5,258 nucleotides of DNA from Burkholderiales bacterium. GTDB lineage: Bacteria; Pseudomonadota; Gammaproteobacteria; Burkholderiales; Burkholderiaceae_C. The position numbers and the translations under genes were made by a program. Positions 1 to 5,258 of this stretch are shown here, one piece after another; position 1 is the stretch's first letter; every line of letters begins with the position of its first letter. The stretch lies in the NCBI GenBank assembly GCA_947474415.1, contig CANJKD010000227.1, positions 1 through 5,258 on the forward strand. The letters are read 5' to 3'. The notes under the pieces are model-generated. The model had not been told where the DNA came from, did no database searches, and saw nothing but the letters and a program-made list of their open reading frames with translations.

Positions 1-411
1 CATCACGTGGTCGGAGAAGCCACCGTCGCGCTGCGCGCCCAGCGCGCGCGCGGCGTTGCAAAGGTGCTCGTTGCCGGCCTCGCACAGCGCGCAGGCGCCG
101 CAGCCGATCCACGGGTACACCACGCGCCGGTCGCCGATGGCCACGCCGTGCTCGGCGGTCACATCGGCGCCGAGCGCCACCACCGTGCCGGCGATCTCGT
201 GGCCGAGCGTTCGCGGCGGCGCAACCGAGCGCGACAGGTCGATCTTGGCGCCGTTGCCGAGGTCGAAGTAGCCGTCGGCCAGGTGCAGATCGCTGTGGCA
301 GACACCGCAGCTGTTCACGCGCAACAGCACTTGGCGGCCTTGCGGTTCGGGCGTGGTGCGCAACACCTGCGCCAGCGGCGCGCCGAAGGTTTCGATCTGG
401 TAGCTGAGCAT
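1..411 (-). CDS. Zinc-dependent medium-chain alcohol dehydrogenase, N-terminal part (3' end outside window)
   Basis: The first 137 codons of an MDR-family, NAD(P)-dependent zinc alcohol dehydrogenase; the frame runs uninterrupted from ATG 411-409 to base 1. The visible GroES-like catalytic domain carries the catalytic-zinc motif GVCHSD (Cys38, His39) and GHE (His71, Glu72). The structural-zinc lobe follows with Cys104, Cys107, Cys110 and Cys118 in the pattern CxxCxxCx7C. About 33 residues separate Cys38 from His71, versus about 21 in classical alcohol dehydrogenases, which indicates an enlarged loop (DGYFDLGNGAKIDLSRSV). The nucleotide-binding domain is off the left edge. The start has AAGGA 6 nt upstream. 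It lies in the same direction 58 nt after the LivF-like gene, so it may belong to the operon. A role on aromatic alcohols (benzyl alcohol to aldehyde) or on a pathway aldehyde is speculation. Confidence 0.88.
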   Translation of the reverse strand, partial: MLSYQIETFGAPLAQVLRTTPEPQGRQVLLRVNSCGVCHSDLHLADGYFDLGNGAKIDLSRSVAPPRTLGHEIAGTVVALGADVTAEHGVAIGDRRVVYPWIGCGACALCEAGNEHLCNAARALGAQRDGGFSDHVM

Positions 412-417
412 GGGGTG

Positions 418-422
418 TCCTT
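418..422 (-). promoter_or_regulatory. Ribosome-binding site of the alcohol dehydrogenase
   Basis: The minus strand reads AAGGA followed by 6 nt (CACCCC) and the ATG at 411. It supports this start and indicates independent ribosome entry, unlike the overlapping genes upstream. Confidence 0.6.
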
Positions 423-427
423 GGGCG

Positions 428-451
428 GGCCTCGCGGGGGCCCCGTGAGCC
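428..451. repeat. Imperfect GC-rich inverted repeat between LivF-like and dehydrogenase genes
   Basis: The arms GGCCTCGCGGGG (428-439) and CCCCGTGAGCC (441-451) pair with one bulged base and one mismatch (A-C in the minus-strand transcript). The inner bases would have to open to form a loop. No U-tract follows on the minus strand, so this is not a classical terminator. It could slow or partly attenuate transcription, or protect the upstream mRNA from 3' exonucleases; it may also be chance in GC-rich DNA. Confidence 0.3.
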
Positions 452-469
452 TCGGAATTCGGCCGCTGG

Positions 470-1168
470 TTATACGCCCAGGAACGACGTCAGCCTGTCA
501 CTTCCGCGCAGGCCTTCCGAAGCGCCGGCCAGCACGACGCGGCCCTTCTGCAGCACCAGCAACTGGTCGGACTGTTCGCCGACCTTGCGGTGGTCGCGGT
601 CGACCACCAGCGTCGCGATGCCGGTCTGGCGGATCGCGCCGATCACGCGCCAGATCTCGGCCACGATCAGCGGCGCCAGGCCCTCGGTGGCTTCGTCGAG
701 GATCAGCAGGCGCGGGTTCGTCATCAGCGCGCGGCCGATGCTCAGCATCTGCTGCTCGCCGCCCGACAACTGCTGGCCACCGTGGGTCAGCCGCTCCGTG
801 AGGCGCGGGAAGGTGGCCATCACGCGATCGAAGGTCCAGTCGCGCGCGCCGGTCACGCCGGGGCGCGCGCTCATCACCAGGTTCTCGCGCACCGACAGGT
901 TCGGGAACACGCCGCGGCCCTCGGGCACGTAGCCGATGCCGAGCCGCGACATGCGCTCGGGGGCCGCGCCCGTGACCTCGCGGCCGTCCCAGAGCACGCG
1001 CCCGGAGGTCGGCCGCACATAGCCCATCAGCGAGCGGATCAGCGTCGTCTTGCCCATGCCGTTGCGGCCGAGCAGGCCGACCGAGGTGCCGGCCGCGATG
1101 GTCAGGCCCACGCCGTGCAGGATGTGCGCCTGGCCGTAGTGGGTGTGAAGCTGTTCGACGGTGAGCAT
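470..1168 (-). CDS. livF: LivF-type ABC transporter ATP-binding protein
   Basis: Second ATPase of the importer, 232 aa, near the usual length of about 235. It has Walker A GRNGMGKTT (34-42, Lys40), the LivF-style Q-loop region YVPEGRGVFP (80-89, Glu at 83), signature LSGGEQQ (134-140), Walker B LLILDEA (154-160, Asp158 and Glu159) and the LivF hallmark TEGLAP (161-166). The H-loop region reads VVDRDHRK (188-195); many LivF proteins have VEQN here and most ABC ATPases a histidine, so the switch position appears to be Arg191. The C-terminus ends in SFLGV as in relatives. The ATG at 1168 follows the LivG stop by 3 nt, with GAGGGG 9 nt upstream. It is the last transporter gene; 58 nt separate it from the dehydrogenase. 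Function as the LivG partner is well supported by family and order. Confidence 0.92.
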   Translation of the reverse strand: MLTVEQLHTHYGQAHILHGVGLTIAAGTSVGLLGRNGMGKTTLIRSLMGYVRPTSGRVLWDGREVTGAAPERMSRLGIGYVPEGRGVFPNLSVRENLVMSARPGVTGARDWTFDRVMATFPRLTERLTHGGQQLSGGEQQMLSIGRALMTNPRLLILDEATEGLAPLIVAEIWRVIGAIRQTGIATLVVDRDHRKVGEQSDQLLVLQKGRVVLAGASEGLRGSDRLTSFLGV

Positions 1169-1171
1169 CGC

Positions 1172-1921
1172 TCAGTGCCCCTCGCCAAGGTAGGCCGCGC
1201 GCACCTGCGGGTCGGTGCGGATGCGCTCGGGCGTGTCGCTCGCGATGACTTCGCCGTTCACCATCACGGTGATGCGGTCGGCAATGCGGAACACCGCGTC
1301 CATGTCGTGTTCGACAAGCAGCACGGCGTGCTCGCGCTTCAGGTCTTGCAGCAGGGCCAGCATGCGTTCGGTTTCTTCGGCGCCCATGCCGGCGAGCGGC
1401 TCGTCGAGCAGCAGCACTTGCGGGCGCGTCGCTAGGCACATGGCGATCTCCAGTTGGCGCTTGCCGCCGTGGCTGAGCGCACCGGCGATCTGATCGGCTT
1501 TGTCGGTGAGGCCGGCGGCGGCGAGTGCGTCACGGGCCACGCCGCTGCTGTAGGCGCAACCGTGCGCCGCTTCCCACACCGCCCAGGGCCGCGCATGCGC
1601 GGCCTGCGCACTGAGGCGGGCGTTCTCGAACACGCTGAACTCGGGGTAGAGGGTGGTGCGCTGGTAGCTGCGGCCGACACCGGCGCGCGCCCGCTTCGGT
1701 TGCGACCAGGCGGTGATGTCGGCGCCGCGCAGGCGGATGCTTCCTTCGGACGCGGCCAGTTCGCCCGACAGCATGTTGATCAGCGTCGACTTGCCGGCGC
1801 CATTGGTGCCGATCACGCCGTGCACCTCGCCGCGGTGCAGGTCCACGCTGACGTTGTTGACGGCGGCCAGGCCACCGAAGCGGCGTGTCAGCTTCGAAGC
1901 TTGCAGCAGCGGTTCACTCAT
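1172..1921 (-). CDS. livG: LivG-type ABC transporter ATP-binding protein
   Basis: Cytoplasmic ATPase subunit of the importer, 249 aa from the chosen start; the family is usually about 250-260 aa. Visible motifs are Walker A GTNGAGKST (38-46, Lys44), Q-loop Gln87 in GRSYQRTTLYP, an ABC signature LSHGGKRQLEIA (149-160), Walker B VLLLDEPLAGM (169-179, Asp173 and Glu174) and the H-loop VEHDM with His205. All catalytic elements are intact. The C-terminal stretch ending RAAYLGEGH matches the usual LivG tail. The ATG at 1921 is preferred because AGGTGA sits 5 nt before it. An upstream GTG at 1930-1928 would add three residues, but it lies inside that ribosome-binding site. The gene overlaps the LivM-like gene by 8 nt and is followed after 3 nt by the LivF-like gene. 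It probably forms a heterodimer with LivF. Confidence 0.92.
   Translation of the reverse strand: MSEPLLQASKLTRRFGGLAAVNNVSVDLHRGEVHGVIGTNGAGKSTLINMLSGELAASEGSIRLRGADITAWSQPKRARAGVGRSYQRTTLYPEFSVFENARLSAQAAHARPWAVWEAAHGCAYSSGVARDALAAAGLTDKADQIAGALSHGGKRQLEIAMCLATRPQVLLLDEPLAGMGAEETERMLALLQDLKREHAVLLVEHDMDAVFRIADRITVMVNGEVIASDTPERIRTDPQVRAAYLGEGH
1178..1183 (-). promoter_or_regulatory. Ribosome-binding site of the LivF-like gene
   Basis: The minus strand reads GAGGGG, a 9-nt spacer that includes the LivG-like stop, then ATG 1168. It is a moderate Shine-Dalgarno match inside the end of the upstream gene, consistent with coupled translation. Confidence 0.5.
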
Positions 1922-2969
1922 CGTCGTCACCTGCGATGGCGCTGGGCATTGGCGCCGGCGCTCGTGTCAAGTGCAAGCGCGCCGTCAAACCCATCAAGCC
2001 CTTCGGCAGCAGCGCAACGAAGGCAATGATGGTCAGGCCGAAGGTCAGCTGCCAGTGGTCGGCCAGCGGCCCGACGATGCCTTGCGACGAGTACAACTCC
2101 TTCAGCAGCGTGAACGCGATCGCACCGATGACTGCGCCGCGCAGGTGGCCGAGGCCGCCGAGGATCAGCATCAACAGCACGCCGCCCGACTCGTGCCACG
2201 ACAGCAGGTCGGGGTTCACCACGCCGTCCTTCACCGCCAGCAGAAAGCCCGCCAGCCCGGCCAGCGCACCGGCGATCACGAAGGCTGCCAGCTTGTACGG
2301 GTAGGTGCGGAAACCCACCGCGCGCATGCGTTGTTCGTTGGTGCGTATGCCCGCCAGCGCATGGCCGAAGCGCGAGCGCAGCAGCAGGGCCAGCAAGGCG
2401 TAGGTGAACACCAGCGCGGCCAGCACGAAGTAGTAGAAATGGCCGCGCTTGTCGAGGTCGAGCAGCGTGCCGAGGACGGGCTTCACGTTCAGGTAGATGC
2501 CGTCACTGCCGCCGGCGAGCTTGGTGTCGTGGAACACGAAGTAGGCCATCTGCGCGAAGGCGAGCGTGACCATGATGAAGTACACACCCTTGGTGCGCAG
2601 GCTCAAGGCGCCGACGAACAAGGCATACGCCGCCGCGCCGCCCATGGCCGCCGGCAGCAGCCAGAGGACAGAGGCGCTCTCGCTGGCCGGCGAGCCGAGT
2701 GCGGCCACATAGGCGCCGATGCCGAGGAAGGCAGCATGGCCCAGGCTGACCAGGCCGGTGGTGCCGACCAGCAGTTCGAGGCTGAGCGCGAAGATGGCGT
2801 AGATCAGCACTTTGAGCACGAGGTCTTGCTGGTAGGGCGAGATGGCGAAAGGCAGCACGGCCAGTACCAGCGCCACGCTGACCGGTAGCAGCCAACTGCG
2901 CTTCGCGCCGTTCGGCACCGGTGCCGGGACCGGGTTGCCCGACGAGGCCGATGAAGAAGGGACGCTCAT
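1914..2969 (-). CDS. livM: LivM-type ABC transporter permease (probable aromatic-acid uptake)
   Basis: Second inner-membrane permease of the HAAT importer, 351 aa. After a Ser/Pro-rich, probably cytoplasmic N-terminal stretch of about 24 residues come roughly nine hydrophobic segments. The LivM signature GTTGLVSLGHAAFLGIGAY is at 69-87. The coupling region RFGHALAGIRTNEQRMRAVG (200-219) is followed by YKLAAFVIAGALAGLAG (225-241). LILGGLGHLRGAVIGA (268-283) and LLPKGLMGL (320-328) complete the family pattern. It ends in a short acidic tail, GDDDE, whose codons also carry the ribosome-binding site of the LivG-like gene. The ATG at 2969 shares its first base with the LivH-like stop. A weak GGTGA lies upstream at a long spacing, so coupling is likely. 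No frameshift or truncation is seen. Cargo is inferred from operon context. Confidence 0.92.
   Translation of the reverse strand: MSVPSSSASSGNPVPAPVPNGAKRSWLLPVSVALVLAVLPFAISPYQQDLVLKVLIYAIFALSLELLVGTTGLVSLGHAAFLGIGAYVAALGSPASESASVLWLLPAAMGGAAAYALFVGALSLRTKGVYFIMVTLAFAQMAYFVFHDTKLAGGSDGIYLNVKPVLGTLLDLDKRGHFYYFVLAALVFTYALLALLLRSRFGHALAGIRTNEQRMRAVGFRTYPYKLAAFVIAGALAGLAGFLLAVKDGVVNPDLLSWHESGGVLLMLILGGLGHLRGAVIGAIAFTLLKELYSSQGIVGPLADHWQLTFGLTIIAFVALLPKGLMGLTARLHLTRAPAPMPSAIAGDDDE
1927..1932 (-). promoter_or_regulatory. Ribosome-binding site deciding the LivG-like start
   Basis: The minus strand reads AGGTGA, then CGACG (5 nt), then ATG. This strong Shine-Dalgarno match lies in the last codons of the LivM-like gene and contains the alternative upstream GTG, so ATG 1921 is favoured as the true start. 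Confidence 0.7.
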
Positions 2970-3841
2970 CAGTAGTTCCGCTTCACCAGGCCTTCGGGCC
3001 GCCAGACCAGGATGACGGCCATCAGCAGGTACACGCCGAGGCCGCTCAGCTCGGCGAAGAACACCTTGCCGAAGGTGTCGACGAAGCCGATCAGCAGTGA
3101 GGCGATCAGCGCGCCGGTGATCGAGCCGATGCCGCCGATCACCACCACCACGAAGCAGATGATCAACACGCTGCCGCCCATGCCGGGGTACACCGAAGAC
3201 AGCGGCGCGGCGATCATGCCGGCCAGCGCCGCCAGCGCCACGCCGGCCGCGAACACGCTGCGGTAAAGCAGCTTGATGTTGATGCCCAGGCCGCGCACCA
3301 TGTCGCGGTTGCTGGCACCGGCACGCACCATCATGCCCAGGCGGGTTCGGTTCACGACGAAATACAGGCCCACCGCCACCGCGATGCAGGCGGCACTCGC
3401 AAACAGCCGGTAAACCGGGTAGGTCATGCGTTCGCCGAGGGCGATGCTGCCGGCCAGCCAGGCCGGCGTCTGCACGCCGTGGACGTCATTGCCGACCGAC
3501 AGGCTGCGCACTTCCTCGAACACCAGGATCAGCGCGTAGGTCATCAACACCTGCTGCAAATGCTCGCGCTGGTACAGGTAGCTGAAGAACACCCATTCGA
3601 GCAGGTAGCCGAAGACGGCCGCGAGCAGCACGCCGGCCACCAGCATCAGCAGGAACTGCGGGCCGAACAGCGGCGCCAACGCGAAGGCCATGTAGGCGCC
3701 GAGCATGTAGAAGCTGCCATGCGCGAGGTTGATCACACCCATGATGCCGAAGATCAGCGTCAGGCCGCTTGCCACCAGGAACAGCAGCAGCCCGTACTGA
3801 ACCGAGTTCAGGCACTGGATCAGGAAAGTGGTCAGGTCCAT
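2969..3841 (-). CDS. livH: LivH-type ABC transporter permease (probable aromatic-acid uptake)
   Basis: Inner-membrane permease of the HAAT (branched-chain amino acid type) ABC importer family, 290 aa, close to the family norm. About eight hydrophobic segments are evident, for example near 8-33, 62-86, 145-163, 194-213 and 224-256. The family signature MGVINLAHGSFYMLGAY lies at 34-50. The cytoplasmic coupling region runs from NRTRLGMMVRAG through RGLGINIK (164-190), and the C-terminal VWRPEGL (279-285) is also characteristic. The ATG at 3841 fits the family N-terminus. The sequence before it (CAGCGCCACCCCTC) has no Shine-Dalgarno, so translation is probably coupled to the hydrolase it overlaps by 10 nt. 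Its stop shares one base with the next ATG (TGATG). It should pair with the LivM-like permease. The family fit is strong; benzoate-type cargo is inferred from the adjacent CoA ligase. Confidence 0.92.
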   Translation of the reverse strand: MDLTTFLIQCLNSVQYGLLLFLVASGLTLIFGIMGVINLAHGSFYMLGAYMAFALAPLFGPQFLLMLVAGVLLAAVFGYLLEWVFFSYLYQREHLQQVLMTYALILVFEEVRSLSVGNDVHGVQTPAWLAGSIALGERMTYPVYRLFASAACIAVAVGLYFVVNRTRLGMMVRAGASNRDMVRGLGINIKLLYRSVFAAGVALAALAGMIAAPLSSVYPGMGGSVLIICFVVVVIGGIGSITGALIASLLIGFVDTFGKVFFAELSGLGVYLLMAVILVWRPEGLVKRNY

Positions 3842-4644
3842 GAGGGGTGGCGCTGGATGAAGCGGCTGGCGGCTGCCATCACCGCTTCAGGCTGGTCGCG
3901 ATGCGGGGAATGACCGCAGGATGGTAGCTTGACCAACTCGGTCTGCGGCGCGCGGGCGAGGATGCCGTCGATCTGGGCCATCGTGCCATACGGGTCGTCC
4001 TCGCCCTGGATGGCCAGCAGCGGGCAGCGGATGTTCGTGAGTTCGGTCTCGATGTTCCAGGCGACGAATGCCGGGGCCAGCCAGATGTCGTTCCAGCCCG
4101 TGAAGGCCGAGTCGGGGTCGTCATGGTGGCGCGCCAGCCCGGCGCACAGCGTGCCGTGGTGGTAGGCCTCGCGCGCGGCGCGGATGCTTTCGAGGCCGAA
4201 CGCCTCGACCATGATGTGCGGCGCCATCACGATGGTGCCTGCCACTTGAGCAGGGAAGCGGGCCGCGTGCAGCAGTGCGATCGAGCCGCCGTCGCTGTGG
4301 CCGAACAGCCAGGGGCGGTCGGTGGCGGTGTCGACGCCAAGCGCGCGCAGCAGGGCCGGCAGCACGTCGTAAGCCTGCCGGTGCATGAAGTCGATCGCCC
4401 AGCCTTCATCGGGCGGGCGCGGCGTGGACCGGCCGTAACCGGGGCGCGAATACACCAGGCCGCGGCAGCCGGTGGCGTCGCAAGCCAGTTGCGGGAAATC
4501 CTTCCACATCGACACCGAGCCCAGCCCTTCGTGCAGGAACACGATCAGCGGCGCATTGCCGCGCTCGCGGGCGATCCACTGGTGTTCGATGCGCAGAAGG
4601 CGTGAGGTCGCTTCGATCTCGACGAACCCGCTCGTCGCAGTCAC
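3832..4644 (-). CDS. Alpha/beta-fold hydrolase, 270 aa, substrate unknown
   Basis: A single-domain cytoplasmic alpha/beta hydrolase with no signal peptide or membrane segment. Counting from the GTG start, it shows an oxyanion-hole type loop FLHEGLGS (36-43), the nucleophile elbow GHSDGG with Ser117, an acid region QGEDDPYG (213-220, Asp216 or Asp217) and the catalytic His245 in CGHSPHRDQP, so the triad looks complete. The start is set at GTG 4644-4642, which overlaps the ligase stop as GTGA. The frame stays open to 5019, but that extension lies inside the ligase gene and its protein is Arg/Gly-rich shadow sequence. No good Shine-Dalgarno is visible, so translation probably depends on coupling to the ligase. 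The last 10 nt overlap the LivH-like gene. Hydrolases of this type occur in aerobic benzoate clusters, where lactone or thioester hydrolysis has been suggested; that role is inference here. Confidence 0.85.
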   Translation of the reverse strand: MTATSGFVEIEATSRLLRIEHQWIARERGNAPLIVFLHEGLGSVSMWKDFPQLACDATGCRGLVYSRPGYGRSTPRPPDEGWAIDFMHRQAYDVLPALLRALGVDTATDRPWLFGHSDGGSIALLHAARFPAQVAGTIVMAPHIMVEAFGLESIRAAREAYHHGTLCAGLARHHDDPDSAFTGWNDIWLAPAFVAWNIETELTNIRCPLLAIQGEDDPYGTMAQIDGILARAPQTELVKLPSCGHSPHRDQPEAVMAAASRFIQRHPSWT

Positions 4645-5258
4645 TTTTTCGACTCGCGTTCGCGCAGCTTGAAGCGCTGGATCTTGCCGGTCGCCGTTTT
4701 CGGCAGTTCGGTGAGGAACTCGATCAGGCGCGGGTACTTGTAGGGCGCGAGCCTTGCCTTCACGAAGGCTTTCAGCTCGTCCTCGCTGGCCTGCCGGCCG
4801 GCTTTCAGCACGACGAAGGCCTTGGTCTTGGTCAGGCCTTCGTCGTCGGGCACGCCGATCACGGCGGCCTCCAGCACGGCCGGGTGCTGCACCAGCGTGG
4901 CTTCGACCTCGAACGGCGAGACGTAGATGCCGCTGACCTTGAGCATGTCGTCGCCTCGGCCGGAATAGGTGTAGCTGCCGTCCGCGTTGCGAACGTACTT
5001 GTCGCCGCTCTTGGTCCACCCGCCCTGGAAGGTTTCGCGCGTCTTGTCGCGGTTGCCCCAGTACATCAGCGCGGCACTCTGCCCCCGGACGTAGAGGTCG
5101 CCGGTTTCGCCGTCGGACACGGCTGCGCCGGCGTCGTCGCGCAGTTCAATTTCATAGCCCGGCACCGGCCAGCCGGTGGTGCCGTAGCGCACCTTGCCGG
5201 GCCGGTTCGACAGGAAGATGTGGAGCATCTCGGTAGAGCCGATGCCGTCGATGATCTC
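4641..5258 (-). CDS. bclA: Benzoate-CoA ligase family protein, C-terminal part (5' end outside window)
   Basis: ATP-dependent acyl-CoA ligase that would activate benzoate or a close analogue to its CoA thioester in the cytoplasm. The reading frame is open to the window edge; 205 residues are visible, about 40% of the usual roughly 520-aa enzyme. The visible part opens with DGIGSTEMLHIFLSN, the adenylate-forming motif A5 (GSTE, local residues 7-10) in the wording typical of benzoate/hydroxybenzoate-CoA ligases. Next come the SGDKY core (A7, about 84-88), the hinge GRGDDMLKVSGIYVSPFEVE (A8, 100-119), and the A10 loop PKTATGKIQR with the expected catalytic lysine at local residue 192. No defect is visible. 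The stop codon overlaps the GTG start of the hydrolase by 4 nt. Family membership is secure. The exact substrate (benzoate, hydroxybenzoate or aminobenzoate) is inferred, because the acid-binding pocket lies mostly in the missing part. Confidence 0.88.
   Translation of the reverse strand, partial: EIIDGIGSTEMLHIFLSNRPGKVRYGTTGWPVPGYEIELRDDAGAAVSDGETGDLYVRGQSAALMYWGNRDKTRETFQGGWTKSGDKYVRNADGSYTYSGRGDDMLKVSGIYVSPFEVEATLVQHPAVLEAAVIGVPDDEGLTKTKAFVVLKAGRQASEDELKAFVKARLAPYKYPRLIEFLTELPKTATGKIQRFKLRERESKK

Noticed and set aside
7..801. Long plus-strand open frame of 264 codons
   Set aside because: It runs antisense across the start of the alcohol dehydrogenase and the end of the LivF-like gene. 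Its product is Arg/Ala/Gly-rich low-complexity sequence with no recognisable domain, as expected for a shadow frame in GC-rich DNA.
590..1435. Plus-strand open frame of 281 codons, and the 313-codon minus-strand frame overlapping the same area
   Set aside because: Both are alternative frames over the well-supported LivF-like and LivG-like genes, with biased composition and no motifs.
1713..2888. Plus-strand open frame of 391 codons
   Set aside because: It is antisense to the LivM-like and LivG-like genes. The product is Gln/Arg/Ala/His-rich with no family motif, while the minus strand encodes complete conserved proteins.
3449..3467. Inverted repeat with 7-bp arms (GCCGGCC, loop AGCCA, GGCCGGC) in the LivH-like gene
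   Set aside because: It is short, within coding sequence for conserved-looking residues, and has no U-tract. Small GC-rich stems of this size are expected by chance here.
4645..5019. N-terminal extension of the hydrolase frame to give 395 aa
   Set aside because: The extension lies inside the ligase gene in another frame and encodes Arg/Gly-rich shadow sequence. The hydrolase fold begins just after the GTG at 4644, which overlaps the ligase stop in the usual GTGA manner.
1..5258. Insertion sequences, tRNA or rRNA genes, CRISPR arrays, phage genes or a novel defence system
   Set aside because: No transposase, repeat array, attachment site, RNA gene or defence-type domain could be seen on either strand. 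Nearly all bases belong to seven ordinary metabolic and transport genes with uniform composition.

Overview
The window is a GC-rich (about two thirds G+C by eye), densely packed stretch of bacterial chromosome. Every gene lies on the minus strand, so it is read from right (5258) to left (1). Codon usage, the very short or overlapping junctions and the protein families suggest a betaproteobacterium, most likely of the Burkholderiales (Rubrivivax/Leptothrix/Methylibium-like). This is inference from style, not a database match.

In transcription order the window holds: the C-terminal 205 residues of a benzoate-CoA ligase-type enzyme (5258-4641, N-terminus beyond the right edge); an alpha/beta hydrolase of 270 aa (4644-3832); two ABC-importer permeases of the branched-chain amino acid (HAAT/Liv) class, LivH-like (3841-2969) and LivM-like (2969-1914); the two matching ATPases, LivG-like (1921-1172) and LivF-like (1168-470); and the first 137 codons of a zinc-dependent medium-chain alcohol dehydrogenase (411-1, C-terminus beyond the left edge). 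The first six genes are joined by overlaps of 4, 10, 1 and 8 nt and one 3-nt gap. Only the last junction (58 nt) has real intergenic sequence. This is the layout of a single translationally coupled operon.

The ligase gives the context. Liv-type transporters beside a benzoate-CoA ligase are a known arrangement in aromatic-acid degradation clusters, such as the aerobic benzoyl-CoA (box) clusters of Azoarcus/Thauera relatives. The likely reading is that the ABC importer brings benzoate or a related aromatic carboxylate across the inner membrane and the ligase traps it as a CoA thioester. The hydrolase and dehydrogenase would then act on pathway intermediates or on precursors such as aromatic alcohols. 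The ring-attacking enzymes, the regulator and the periplasmic substrate-binding protein are not in the window, so aerobic box versus anaerobic reductive routes cannot be separated here.

I see no RNA gene, mobile element, CRISPR array, convincing promoter or rho-independent terminator. The region looks like an intact, ordinary catabolic operon. The points most worth a second look are the uncharacterised hydrolase, the unusual H-loop of the LivF-like ATPase, the enlarged loop in the dehydrogenase, and the lack of a binding protein next to the transporter.
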